Of a stretch of 64,000 nucleotides of DNA, positions 48,630 through 60,132 are shown piece after piece (positions within the stretch are counted from its first letter, which is position 1; each line of letters starts with the position of its first letter). The stretch is from the NCBI RefSeq assembly GCF_918797505.1, contig NC_092794.1:64641345-64705344 (forward strand), given 5' to 3'. Below the pieces are notes generated by a model. That model searched no databases, was not told the origin of the DNA, and saw nothing but the letters and a program-made list of their open reading frames with translations. Both the position numbers and the translations under genes were made by a program. The stretch is from Bemisia tabaci (Eukaryota; Arthropoda; Insecta; Hemiptera; Aleyrodidae).

Positions 48630-48890
48630 TTACTCTAAATCTAAATTTTCGAAAATTTCCTCCTCTCGAGATAAATTGTACAATGTACAAGATTGGTCAC
48701 ATTTTCTCACTTCCTCCCACAATTTGTCTGCTAGATTACACGGCCCTAAATTTTTACAAATTGTACGATGGGTAGTACCATTGCACATTTCTTCATGATC
48801 CGTTTTATCGCACAACGCCCCAAGATAAACCGGACAGTCCCTCCTACATCGTCTTAACTGTTGCGTCCGGTCGTAGGGCCCGGGACCCAT
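48630..48890 (-). CDS. Cys-rich 86-aa protein
   Basis: An intact minus-strand frame from ATG 48890 to a stop at 48630. Eight Cys lie in the first 70 residues (blocks RRCRRDCPVYLGALC, HEEMCNGTTHRTIC, KNLGPC, RKCDQSC), followed by an acidic tail (REEEIFENLDLE). There is no signal peptide, so a zinc-binding intracellular role is more likely than a secreted disulfide protein; that is inference. It sits about 130 bp upstream of the helical ORF and shares its strand. Family unknown. Confidence 0.5.
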   Translation of the reverse strand: MGPGPYDRTQQLRRCRRDCPVYLGALCDKTDHEEMCNGTTHRTICKNLGPCNLADKLWEEVRKCDQSCTLYNLSREEEIFENLDLE

Positions 48891-49059
48891 TGCATTTCTC
48901 CCAGCCCAAGTATATATTCAGGTCTCGGGTTTTAAATTTTAAACAATCGGACGCTTAATCTTTCTCTAAAAACATTTCGTCATTTTTAAAAAATTGATGG
49001 ACGAAACCATTACACTCGTCATGATCGAATGGATTCTTTGAATACAATTCTACAGCCTG

Positions 49060-49335
49060 AGGGTTGGAAGAACTGGGACCAGGACTGTCCGGAAATACCA
49101 CGAGGGGCGAAGCGTTTCCTGTTGAGTTCCGATCATCTAAGACTGAAAAACTTTCAGGAGAGTTCGAAATTTCAATGACTCAGACACTTTCAGGGGAGCA
49201 CGAAATAGAGGCCTTGTACACGGGACAGAACGACGTACAGCGGAACATTTCGATCCCCCTCACGAATGGCTGAGGATCTTTATTATAAAAAAAGTGCCAT
49301 TCACCATCGCACTCCTCTAAATATTTTTCCCGACA
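49060..49335 (-). pseudogene. Acidic protein relic, copy 4
   Basis: The minus strand carries decayed codons matching the family core (EEYLEECDGEWHFFYNKDPQ, RGIEMFRC) and then a segment with PESV/ESFS-like Ser-rich codons. The right end runs into AT-rich DNA at about 49335. Confidence 0.45.
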
Positions 49336-49567
49336 TTATTATTTATATTATATAATTACTGCGTACTATACATGCAGTATAGTAGTATTATATATTTTTA
49401 TTTATATTATAATATTTTTTTGTCATGATGAGCCGTAAAAATTGAACAACAAAATAGAAAACGAAAAAAAAGATAAATGAAAGTAGAGGGAAAGATAAAT
49501 AAATTTAAAAAAAAGAGTTCACAAAAATCATCAAAATAAAAAAAAAAATAAAAAAAAGAAGAATGAA

Positions 49568-50207
49568 ACCTCTTCTTCCATGTCATCGTCGGGCGGAAAG
49601 TCCTTCTCCCAGCGGGCTCTGGCCTCTTCCTTCTTAAAATAACTCTATAATACAAGAAAAAACGAAAGAAACCCAAAAATACTACAAATATAACAAAATT
49701 AAAGAAACTTAACACTACTACAACTAAAATATAACATCTAGGAAGAAATCGGAATCTTCCTCCTCGTCAGGATAGGGGAGCACAAGGGGCTGTTCAACCT
49801 CATCTTCCTCTTTAGAGTCGTAGAAATCCTCCTCGTCGGTGGTGTACACCTCTTCTTCCATGTCATCGTCGGGCGGAAAGTCCTTCTCCCAGCGGGCTCT
49901 GGCCTCTTCCTTCTTAAAATAACTCTATAATACAAGAAAAAACGAAAGATACCTAAAAATACTACAAATACATATATAACAAAAGTAATGAAACTTAACA
50001 CTACTACAACTAAAATATAACATCTAGGAAGAAATCGGAATCTTCCTCCTCGTCAGGATAGGGGAGGACAAGGGGCTGTTCAACCTCATCTTCCTCTTTA
50101 GAGTCGTAGAAATCCTCCTCGTCGGTGGTGTACACCTCTTCTTCTATGTCATCGTCGGGCGGAAAATCCTGCTCTTAGCGGGCTCTGGCCTCTCCCTGCT
50201 CTTGCAA
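49568..50207 (-). repeat. Three tandem copies of an acidic terminal exon
   Basis: A unit of about 287 bp recurs. The middle copy (49724-49924) looks like a complete last exon: polypyrimidine tract and acceptor (TTGTATTATAG), then 66 codons and TAG, with blocks SYFKKEEARARWEKDFPP, EEEVYTTDEEDFYDSKEED and DEEEDSDFFLDVIF. The copy at 50010-50207 has a different acceptor (TTCTAACAG) and a TAA replacing a Trp codon. The copy at 49570-49644 is truncated. The strong net negative charge suggests an activation-type or DNA-mimic tail, but no family is recognised and no upstream exon was found. Confidence 0.6.
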
Positions 50208-50209
50208 CT

Positions 50210-51114
50210 GTTAGAACACAAAGAAAAAGGAATAATCTTCCGACCAAAAATCTTCTACTTCAAAACTACATGTTCATTGCCTGCATGTACAGGCAACAAT
50301 CATAAAGAGGGCATCTACGAGAGGAATATTGCATACGGAGGGTCAGGGTTCAAAATTCCTTAAAGCATACTGAGAAACTTCTGCACTGTACTACAGTGCT
50401 AACGAAAAAATATCGCATGAAGCTTCAGGCGTTGCCAATTTGCATTTGCTCAGCCATCAATTTCCACGTAAACTTAATAATTTATTCTTACAAATTTTAT
50501 TAGGATAATTTTGTCTACAACATGAAGTCATGAATTTATAGTCGTAGTATATTGCAATTATAAATAAAATACTCAACGAATTAAGATTCAAATTAGAGCT
50601 ACCTTTATTACAAGACTATTATATCGATTAATTTCTGGGACACAGGGTGTCTCTCATTCTCTCCTTTTGAAACGAGTTTCCTCGCTTCGTCGGAAAAGAA
50701 ATGAATGATATGCTGCAATTTAATCACACTTTTCAACGCCATCGCTTAGTTGTCGGAAACTTATAATTGAGTTTTGAGGTTATGTTATTGTTTAGAACCA
50801 ATCGATATCGATATATTGCATCGATAGAACTGCTGTTTGATGGATCGAAAACCATCTACTCGTAGGAATCTGAATTTAGGGCGGGAAAGATTTGCTGCCG
50901 GCAAAACGTTACATGCTTGTAGGTTAAATACCCCGCAACCCACCTATGCTCGAAAATTCCGAGATTTTCCCAAAGCAATGAGCCTTTATGGGAAAAATTG
51001 TATTTTTTTTTCTTAATAATGAAAATTGTAGACCTGTGTATTTCGTGATTGTCATCTGCTGGATGCAGTTCTATGCTTTCATTTGTCACATCGTTATATT
51101 TTGCCTGTAATCAG
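50210..51114. other. Stretch without a recognised gene
   Basis: Moderately AT-rich, no TIR element found, and only short unsupported open frames. Confidence 0.35.
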
Positions 51115-51261
51115 GGAAGTCCTATCAATAATCAGATCATAAAAATCTGTAAACTGTCAGTTCTAAACAGTGAAGAAAAGAATGTTATAATGAACCCAGA
51201 ATCCAATATTTGGCATATCTTTGTAGCGGACATTCATCAAGGAATCAAGAGGCAAATGCAT
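51115..51261 (+). CDS. Candidate isolated internal exon
   Basis: 147 nt between a good acceptor (TTTTGCCTGTAATCAG) and donor (GTAAGC), open throughout in phase 0. Codons include NQIIKICKLSVLNSEEKN and ESNIWHIFVADIHQGIK. No partner exon was identified and I do not recognise the protein. It could be an exon of an unseen gene or a gene fragment carried by repeats. Confidence 0.25.
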
Positions 51262-51321
51262 GTAAGCCCCCAATTTTAAAAGTTAAAGTAAAATTTTTAA
51301 AAAGTTGATTTTGTTAAATAA

Positions 51322-51551
51322 GGGGCTTGGAGCACAAGACGTCTAAGTGAAGTTCTCGAAATAATCGAGGTATTAATGATTTCAACCAAAACTAGTCTTG
51401 AAATATATTCTGTGGTTATGCAACTTTATTTCAAAGCATCTAATGTGAGCTTACATTTTCTTTCCCCTATAAAGCTTTATGTAATTTTAAAATTTTAAAC
51501 ACGTATTTCCTGAATTAGCAAAAAGTGAACTTATGCGCCTTGTGCTCCAAG
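51322..51551. mobile_element. MITE, CTTGGAGCACAAG ends
   Basis: TIRs CTTGGAGCACAAG and CTTGTGCTCCAAG enclose about 225 bp that align with the GID4-intron element at 17635-17897. Confidence 0.6.
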
Positions 51552-52640
51552 ACGTTCAATCATCATTATTTTTGCAAAGACATTTTAATGTATCGATTGT
51601 AAAACACTTCCCCAATAACCTGCTTATATTTTCAAAAATTTTATTACTTTATTGTTTAAAGCGGTATAGCTTTTCTTATCCCTATTTAATCATACCTATC
51701 TAGTCTCATTCTGACATTCTTAGTTTTCCTATTATATTGTAATAATTTGATTTGTTTATCATGATAGAAACGCTCCTAAAAACTTTCAATTTTTTAATGA
51801 GTTGTATGCGGGTTAATCTTGAACCTAACAAATATTCAGTCTTGGACTATGTAGATGAATGTAATCCCACAACCATTTTGTGCTGTACACGAATCCAATC
51901 GAAGAAGCTAAGTACTTGAGAATGAAATCACTCCGCACTTTTTTTATGTGTCGTCGCGTGTCAGTGGTTTTTTTTTTTTTTTATTTTTCAAAAAAAAAGT
52001 CAATCACAATCATAGTACGTATTTTTCTACTCAAAAACATATCTTTACCGTAGTGTAAAGTAGATGTAAAGGCTATTTTTTTACTATGTTCATATTTTCT
52101 GGAGGGCACAGACAGTGAGAGGTATCCTCCCTGCACGGAGAAACGATTTTCAAAGCAGCAATAGGAACGTTCTGTTGATATTTCCTCGTTAGATTCGTAT
52201 TTGAGATTGCCGGACTTTCTGTCGCCCCAGTGGGATTCCGATTGCCGTTACAAGAATTCCATCGGGACAACGGGAATTCCAGTTTTCTCAAAAAGAAATC
52301 CAATGAGAAAATTTATGAAAGGCAAATTTTTCTTCGCGTGGGACGATACCTGGTTTCCCCTGTTACTTCAATCACTCATTTAGGACGTTCCTCATTTGTC
52401 GTTTGTACAAGTTTTCTGTTGTTTTTATTCCAATAAACATTGTATTCATGACTTCAATTTGTATTCTCATTCTTTGAAGAATTTTTTGAACCATCCCAAT
52501 ATCACTTTTTGTTCGAACTGTTTCGTTTTTCTTTCCTTATTGCATCTGCAAATGCTTTGGCGGAAGAACAAACAAAAACAGGAAAAATAAAGCATTTAAC
52601 TCTGTGAAAATCAAATGAATCTCTTTATAATTAACAATTA

Positions 52641-52870
52641 CACTGGGAAAAAAAAAACACATTGGATCTAGAGTCTTGACTCTTGAAAACATTCACAAGA
52701 AAAAATACTCAGATTCAATCAGATTTAAGCTTAAATCAAAAGGAAATCCGCTCAAATTAAAAGGCTGGGTCCTTGGTTTAAGCTTAAATCCGATTGAATC
52801 AAGAGTATTTTTTCTTATCGATGTTTCTTAGAGTCTGGACTCTAGATCAAATGTGCTTTTTTATCCAGTG
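52641..52870. mobile_element. Palindromic MITE with TA flanks
   Basis: Starts CACTGGGAAAAAAAA and ends with the inverted TTTTTTATCCAGTG, with TA on both sides as in Tc1/mariner-type elements. The interior is also inverted (TTGGATCTAGAGTC against GACTCTAGATCAAA; GATTTAAGCTTAAATC words on both arms). No coding content. Confidence 0.75.
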
Positions 52871-53732
52871 TATGTTAGCGTTTTATACATGAATCTCCGC
52901 AAATAGGTGCGATAGTCTCTAAAGTCAGTTAAACTAAGGACCAACGTAATAATCTTTATTCAGCAATATGTATTGTTCGTGAATAAATGGCACTCTAAAA
53001 CTAGTGTCTATGTCTTCAAAGTCAGAAGCGCTCAAATAAGGTAGAGAGTAATGCTTAACATCTAGAATTCGGTGTTCATTCGGAGTTTCAAGTTGAAAAC
53101 ACACATGAAGTTGTTCAAAATGTTCTGAAAGGAAATATAATTCTCCTCTGAAGAACTATTTCTAATGATCGACGGAGATTTGTATAATTATTTTGATAAC
53201 CCCGTTGTTTTCTTGAGGAGTGGTGGCGTTGATGCTGATCATAAAGTACAGGATTTTTAAAACTTCCATACAAATGGAGGCGCATTATTACCAGGAGAAT
53301 TGCACAGTTATACCTATTAAGACTTAACTTCCTGCTTTAGCAACTTCCTCGTTCCCAAGCACAGTGAGAAAATAAAGTGATGTAAGATCCCTGAACATTA
53401 AACAACAGGACTTTCAGTTAAGTAAAAATTTGCTCACTTTTGAGGGTAGGCGAAGGGATGTTGGCACGAAACCAAAAGGACATAGTTCAAACCAGATGCA
53501 TCATGATCAAGTTTATTAGAAAGAAATCATATCACAACAATATGGAACCCAAAAAAAGAGGTTTGAAATCTTACTCCTCTTTAAAGCTTCATCAAGTGAA
53601 GTTCAACACCTATTTTCCAATTGACATTTTTTTTCTCGACGTTGAATTTTCCTAATATGTTCGGAAATTTATAACCTAATATTGTCAACTTAGTTTTTCC
53701 CAAGACGGACCGCATTTTGGAATGGGGGACTA

Positions 53733-53860
53733 TTTGGATGTATTTCTGCCAAACGGAACTAGGTGCATTAAGACATGAGCCCTAAGACCCATAAGAATAT
53801 ATGCATACCAGAGCTCACGTCATAATGCACATAGTTCCGTTTGGCAGAAATACGTCCATC
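53733..53860. mobile_element. MITE, AAACGGAACTAAGCGCC family, copy 2
   Basis: 128 bp with TIRs of about 40 bp (ATTTGGATGTATTTCTGCCA at the left). Shorter centre than the copies at 18127 and 60652. Confidence 0.7.
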
Positions 53861-53912
53861 TCTGGCTCACTAGTAAAAATACCAATATGCGTAGGAACAC
53901 TAATACCACATA

Positions 53913-54169
53913 TCGACTGTGAAACTCCCAAACCACGTACGTCGGTTTCCGACGTTGTAGACTTCCTATACTAAGTAATTCATCAAATGAAAAACTACTC
54001 GACGTGAATGCTTTAATAACTACAGCGATTTTTTCTTCTCTGTGCAAAGAAAATTCTGTGAGAACTTTAAGTTTAAGTTCCTATGTTGTCCTCAAAGAAA
54101 AAAAATGGGAAGCGTGGAGATTTTAAAACACCAATTCACGTGGTTTTGCAGTTCCACCTTAGATATCGA
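53913..54169. mobile_element. TCGACGGTG-family MITE, tandem partner 1
   Basis: A diverged copy beginning TCGACTGTGAAACTCCCAAA. Its right terminus abuts or overlaps the left terminus of the next copy at 54166, so the two may be a head-to-tail pair or the result of nested insertion. Confidence 0.6.
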
Positions 54170-54426
54170 CGGTGAAACTACCAAACCACGTATCTCGGTT
54201 TGCGACGTCGCAGACTTCCTGTCATACTTTATTTTTTAAATGGAAAACTAGGTACTTAACATCCAGTCTTGAAAATTTCTGTGTTTTTTCCTCTTTGTGC
54301 GGAGAAAATTCCGTGAAAATTTCAAGGAGTGATATTGATTTGGTCTACTTCAAAAAAAAATAAAATGTGAGCCTAGATTTTTAAACACCGCAAACGAGAT
54401 ACGTGGTTTGGTAGTTTCACCGTCGA
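54166..54426. mobile_element. TCGACGGTG-family MITE, tandem partner 2
   Basis: 261 bp. TIRs of about 38 bp are well matched: TCGACGGTGAAACTACCAAA at the left, TTTGGTAGTTTCACCGTCGA at the right. Confidence 0.75.
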
Positions 54427-55054
54427 TATGTTGTTTCTAAAATACTTAAGCCATAAATACTAGCTCTCATTGTGAAATGTTGCTTCTAAATGTGGCCTGA
54501 TCTCTTGCTTCGCCTAGTTCAGTCCAGTGCGTATCTCGAAAAATAATTATTATTACTGGAAATTGTCCGTAATTTGTAAATTTTGCTGCCGAAAGTGTTC
54601 AGTCCACGCCAGAACGGTATTCAATGGCGAAAAGGGGCAGTTTTGTCCCAGCGATTCTCGACACACGTATGGTCCGTTCTCCAGAGGCCTGGAAAAAAGT
54701 AATTAAAGCCGGTAGATAGAGACCAAATGGACGTATTTATGCTGAAAGGAGCTATGTGCAAGTGGAAAGATGGGGTGTGCCCGTGGTGAGCTGGATAAGA
54801 AACAATGTACAAGTGGATAAAGTTCCTTTTGAGAAAACCGAAAAGCGGGATTTGACATTAAATAAAAAGGAACTGAGCGCTGACTCGTGAGCCGTGGACA
54901 TATGACGAGAACGTTGTGGACAGGGCTCATGAGTTAAAGCGCCCTGACGACGATCTCCTCGTCTTCCTCGGTCTCGGTCGTCGACGCTGACGTCACTGGC
55001 GCTTTAAAACCCCCATTCATTCATATGCAACTAACGAGCACACCCCATCTTTCC

Positions 55055-55608
55055 AATGGACCACTAGATAAGGTACGAATTTCAGCATTCTGATACATGT
55101 TTCTCAACCAAAATTTTACGTAAAACACGATGCACACAACGAAAATTACCGAAATTAACTCCTTACGAAGATATTTAATGATTCTTAATGCGTGAATTCA
55201 AACCACCCGCTCATGAAAACTCAATGCTCTACGTGATTCACATCGCGCGCTAAGCGTTATCATGACAATCTCTGATATATAAAAATCTGGCAACCTCAAT
55301 CTTGACGCTTTGGCTCAGTTATAGCAAATTGCTAATAGTTTGAACAACACATGATGGGAAATGAACATTGCTCGATTGAGAAGCTTGCTGAAACCGTTGT
55401 AGTGGGCGATTTGACTCACGTAGAGTTTTGAGTTTCTTGTGAGCGGGCAGTTCAAATTCCTCGTAACCAATGTGAAATAAAAACGTTAATATCTTCGTTA
55501 GGAGTTGGTTTCCGTAATTTTCGTTGTGTGAATCGTTTTCTACGTGAAATTCTGGTTAAGAAACATGTATCAGATTGCTTAAATTCGTACCTTGTCTAGT
55601 GGTCCATT
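55055..55608. mobile_element. 553-bp-class TIR element, copy 2
   Basis: 554 bp, collinear with the copy at 16892-17444. Ends AATGGACCACTAGATAAGGT and inverted match. The interior is alignable throughout with point differences. Confidence 0.75.
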
Positions 55609-55749
55609 GCACTTAGTTCCATTTAGCTCAAGTACGTCCAAATAGATCGCATAGCACGAACAATCAAACACCGAGCACTCTTCAGATCCTTTCACGACAC
55701 GAATACTTAGATTTGACGGGCAAAGGTAATTCAATAAAACTCGCTGTAG

Positions 55750-55832
55750 TTTGAACGTATTCATGCTAAAAGGAACTAAGTGCATAGGATTTGCGTGAGA
55801 CACAGTTCCTTTTAGCATAAATAGTCCGTTTG
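55750..55832. repeat. Small palindrome related to the GGAACTAAG family
   Basis: Arms TTCATGCTAAAAGGAACTAAG and an inverted TTCCTTTTAGCATAAAT surround a short loop. Probably a deletion derivative of the GGAACTAAGCGCC MITEs. A similar fragment lies near 960-1070. Confidence 0.5.
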
Positions 55833-56999
55833 TCGTTTCCCGCACGAAGGAACGTAACTCCATTCCAAGGTTGCAGAATTGCCTCAAACAAATTTATTTT
55901 TTACGAGAATAAATCTGCGTAATTTTCGTCGAAAATTTGTCTGTTCCTTGCATTAAATCAGAAGAAAAAGTGGTGAAAATACTAGTCCGAAATTCTCAAA
56001 GCTCTCTCGGTAGAAATGGAATTTGCACGGAAAAATCTGGCAACATTGCAATGTAGTTACTTTCTTCCGAGAGGGGAACGTTGAGTCGCTCGGTGGATCG
56101 AGTCAATAGGAGAGGTCGGACAAAATTCTGAAACTTCAAACGCTAATAACCGCTAATAACTCCGTTTATACAAAACTTTGAGGTTCCAAAAGTGGTTCCG
56201 TTAGTTTCCTCGTGCAATTTTCTTCTACGAGCACCCCTTGAAATTTAAACTACGACGAAATAAACATAAAAATTTGCAGTTTCAGTCAAAAATTTCATGT
56301 CCGACCTCTCTAATTGACTCGATACACTGTTGACTCGATACACTGTGAGTCAGTACCTCGTCCCAGCAAAAGAAGGTGCTCTGTGAAAATGAGTCCCTGC
56401 TTCGTCAAAAAAGAAGGAGAAAGCCGCGCACTACATGATCGATGGCCCAACTGCGAAACAACGTATCTGTTGGCGACGTTTAAGACTTCCTGTCATACCT
56501 TATTATTATTTTTTTTTTCATTTGGTCTCGTCATTTTTTAGGGGGAGTTTTTTGGATTGGGCCGGGGTGGCTACCGCCACCTAGAATTCTCTCTTTCGGA
56601 AACTAATCAAGATAATGTCTTGAAAATTTCCCGAACTTTCCTTCTGTCAGCAGAATATTCCGTACTAATCGGACTGAATTTTGCAATAAAGAACTATAAT
56701 GTCTGGCTCATCTGTAAAAACACTCCGCATGGGGAATCATCTGCATGGGGAAATTAATGGCAGATATGTTGCTTCTAAAATGAGCAAGAGACTGTAGTTC
56801 CCAGTTGCAAAACGGAACTCAATTTCAAATTATACAGTTGGCTTTTGCTTAGCTAAGAAATAAAGTAGGAATACAGGTTTTGCAACATTAAAAAAGAGAT
56901 ATATGCATGCAGTTCCGCACTTGGGTTATCGACATGTTTTATAGTCGAATTTGGGACACCGCACAGGTCTAGTTGGATTGCACTTAACAGAGGGGGTTG

Positions 57000-57861
57000 C
57001 ATCTAACGCGATTACAGTGTTTTCAATATCTTGCATTTTTTTTTTTTTTTTTGCGTCTAAGGTTACTAAACATATGTTCCGGAATAAAATTGACACGCTT
57101 AGTATCCGTTAAAATCGGCAATTTTTTCTCCGAAAAACAAAAGGCAAGCAAATGTTTTAATTTTTTCAAATGTAGATATCAAGAAAATATCTGATTCAGA
57201 AAAAAAAAAATTACAATCGAGAAAAGGTGAAAAAATCTCTCATTTCCTGAGAGTTAATGTATAGTAACTTTTAATCTATTCGTCTTTCGGTGCTACAGAA
57301 GGAGCGCCTTTTCATTAGTCTAGTTGAAAGAGAAACCAAACACGCATTTTGGCTTGGAGCGGCGCGGTGCAGAGAGTAATGATGACGAGGACTGGAGGTG
57401 GAAAGGAGGAGCCCTCGGCAAGCCGGTCAGCACGATACACATATTAGCGCCCACAAGGTTGCATGAATACTTCACGCATTGCGTCAAAAAGAGTGCGGTC
57501 GGCGTGGGATACTTCACGCATTGCGCCAGTCAAAGTTCGGCTGCCGCGGTCGAGGAAATTAAAATCATAATCCACATTCATGTTCTTTCATAATTTTTTC
57601 GCACTTTTCTTACAAATAAAAGGCCTCGTCCACACAGAGATAGGTTTACGGAACTTTATTTTCGCGCTAAGTTCCGTTAACTTTTGCTAATGTTGACAGG
57701 GCTTTCACAAAAAATGTGCCCAACGCTAGTAAACGCGTCTCATACACCCCTCCTCTTCCGGCACGTTCACTTGATGGTTTGTATCGATGTTTCAAAACGA
57801 ATGAGAAGGGGCGGCAAAATACAGGCGGCCCATGGGCGGTATGTAGGTAAATCCGGCCCTG
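57000..57861. mobile_element. hAT-like non-autonomous element, copy 2 (inverted)
   Basis: Right terminus AAATCCGGCCCTG at 57849-57861 matches the terminus of the element at 3773-4518, and the body is collinear in reverse (GGCGGCCCATGGGCGG, ACGTTCACTTGATGG, CATTTCCTGAGAG). The left boundary near 57000 is not sharp. Confidence 0.55.
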
Positions 57862-57926
57862 GTTACGAAGGTAATACTAATACATCTTCCTTTAACCTGC
57901 TACCCAATGAGAGGTCTGCTACTTAC

Positions 57927-58098
57927 TTGAAAACCAGCTGGAATAACTCTTTGACAAGATTATCTTCGTTAGCATCAACTGTCAAACGACCAGCCTCACA
58001 AATAGCTTTTTGTATGCACGATCGCCCGCCGAACTCCTGCCTGTCATAAACATCAGAAGAAAATCGTATAATGCTAACGCCCGGCACTTCTGAAATTG
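57927..58098 (-). CDS. Exon of a putative DM4/DM12-family secreted protein
   Basis: A 172-nt minus-strand exon between acceptor TTTTCGTGTCAG and donor GTAAGT. The codons read VPGVSIIRFSSDVYD, then GGRSCIQKAICEAG and LVKELFQLVFK. The pattern G-x-x-C-x-x-x-A-I-C-E followed by a hydrophobic helix is the core of the arthropod DM4/DM12 domain. Family members are insect-specific, usually secreted and functionally uncharacterised. The first two bases complete a codon begun in an upstream exon. The following exon, expected below 57920, was not found. Confidence 0.5.
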
Positions 58099-58784
58099 CT
58101 GACACGAAAAGGAGGTCTATTTAGTAGCAATGGCTCTTAAAAAATTTCTACATAAAGTTGTTAAAAGAAATGTAAAAAACGTGTAAATTTTAAGCGTTCG
58201 TAAATCGTATGTAAAAAAAACTCTTAAAATACTCGGTTTAGGAAACCTTTTTGGGGAATTCTTTTGAATAAGAAAATAGTGTAATTTTAATCAAAAGACT
58301 CTGGTCCATTCCCTATTATGCCGTGCTAAGGAAAAACTTCATATGAACATCTAGGCTTTGCCAAAATTCCTTCATTAAAAAATGAATTAACGGGGAAAAT
58401 TGTGAATATATTTTTTTACAAATTTTCAGACAATTTTGTCGCAATCTGTAATCTAAAATACCTGAAAATTTCGAAGAGAAATACCTATGCATAACTTTCC
58501 TAATAAATACACGTTATTTTCGAGGGAATTCGACGACTCTTGATTGTTCATACGGAGTTCTTCCGTAGCACGGCAGTAGGTATTAAAGTCTCCCGTCCCA
58601 AACATCATCCGATCTAAAAACTAAACTAATGGAGAAAAAAGCTTGGCACGGGTGGTCTCGGACACCGTGTACTAATTTTTTTCTTTACCAAAAACTTCAA
58701 AATATTTTAGCATTTTAAATTGGCCTTCATTCTCAATTTTATGCATTACGATATATATAATATGAACATGATATAAACGACATA

Positions 58785-60132
58785 CAGGGTGTTCGAAAAG
58801 TCCCCTCCCCCCCCCTCTAACTTTTGACCTAATTGAGGTAGAGATTTGAAACTTGGAGGGTGTTCCTAGATCAAAGGGAGCTACTTTTTGACCCCCCCAA
58901 AATTTTGGGGGGCCCCATTTGGGGGGGGGGGGGTTACGGACCCTAACTTTTAATTTTCAAATGGGAAGACCCCCTCTGTGATACCTCGTTCGAAAGAACA
59001 TAAAAAAAGAAAATTTTTCGCGCAAACCGGAAGTCATTATCTCAAACCGTTTCAAAATGGCGGCCGGTCAAAGTTCCAAATGACCGAAAATTGGCACCTC
59101 TGCTATTTGCACATGGATTTGCTTGAAACTCTGTATCTGGAGGTATTTTGGCACGAGAAAAACGAATTTAACGTTAGATTTTCAAAAAAACCCTAATTTT
59201 TCAAAATGGCGACCGGTTTAGGCTCAAGAAGGCCGAAAATTTGACAAACTCGATTTTTTTGCCAATAGATTCACCTGAAATTCGGTGTCTGGGGGTATTT
59301 TGACCCGAGAATAACGAATTCAACGTTAGATTTTTAAACAAACCCTAATTTTTTAAAATGGCCCCCGATTAAAGTTCAAAATGGTCAACAATTGGCAACC
59401 TCGACTTTTTGCCGATAGATTCGCCTCAAACTCGGTGTTTGAGGGTATCTGTGTGGGAGACAAACGAATTCGACGTTATTTCACCGAGTTTCAGGCGAAT
59501 CTATTGGCAAAAAGTCGAGGTTGCCAATTGTTGACCATTTTGAACTTTAATCGGGGGCCATTTTAAAAAATTAGGGTTTGTTTAAAAATCTAACGTTGAA
59601 TTCGTTATTCTCGGGTCAAAATACCCTCAGATACCGAATTTCAGGTGAATCCATTGGCAAAAAAATCGAGTTTGTCAAATTTTCGGCCTTTTTGAGCCTA
59701 AACCGGTCGCCATTTTGAAAAATTAGCGTTTTTTTGAAAATCTAACGTTAAATTCGTTTTTCTCGTGCCAAAATACCTCCAGATACCGAGTTTCAAGCAA
59801 ATCCATGTGCAAATAGCAGAGGTGCCAATTTTCGGTCATTTGGAACTTTGACCGGCCGCCATTTTGAAACGGTTTGAGATAATGACTTCCGGTTTGCGCG
59901 AAAAATTTTCTTTTTTTATGTTCTTTCGAACGAGGTATCACAAAGGGGGTCTTCCCATTTGGAAATTAAAAGTTAGGGTCCGTAACCCCCCCAAAATGGG
60001 GCCCCCCAAAATTTTGGGGGGGGGGGTCAAAAAGTAGCTCCCGTTGATCTAGGAACACCCTCCAAGTTTCAAATCTCTACCTCAATTAGGTCAAAAGTTA
60101 GAGGGGGGGGAGGGGACTTTTCGAACACCCTG
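58785..60132. mobile_element. 1.35-kb foldback element
   Basis: Arms 58785-59437 and 59481-60132 are near-perfect inverted copies (about 650 bp each) around a 43-bp centre. The ends are CAGGGTGTTCGAAAAGTCCC and complement, flanked by TA on both sides. Each arm itself contains diverged repeats of a CCGAAAATTTG / AACGTTAGATTTT motif. Identical open frames on the arms (58978-59196 and 59723-59941) are mirror images and not genes. It lies in a putative intron of the DM4/DM12-like gene. Confidence 0.85.

Noticed and set aside
51115..51261. Immunoglobulin-domain identity
   Set aside because: A loose match to an Ig strand pattern without the second Cys; not enough to name it.
52080..52340. A further inverted-repeat element
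   Set aside because: Only scattered complementary words around GAATTCC; no matching termini.
58978..59941. Two open frames with almost identical 72-aa products on opposite strands
   Set aside because: They are mirror images on the arms of the foldback element and have no coding support.
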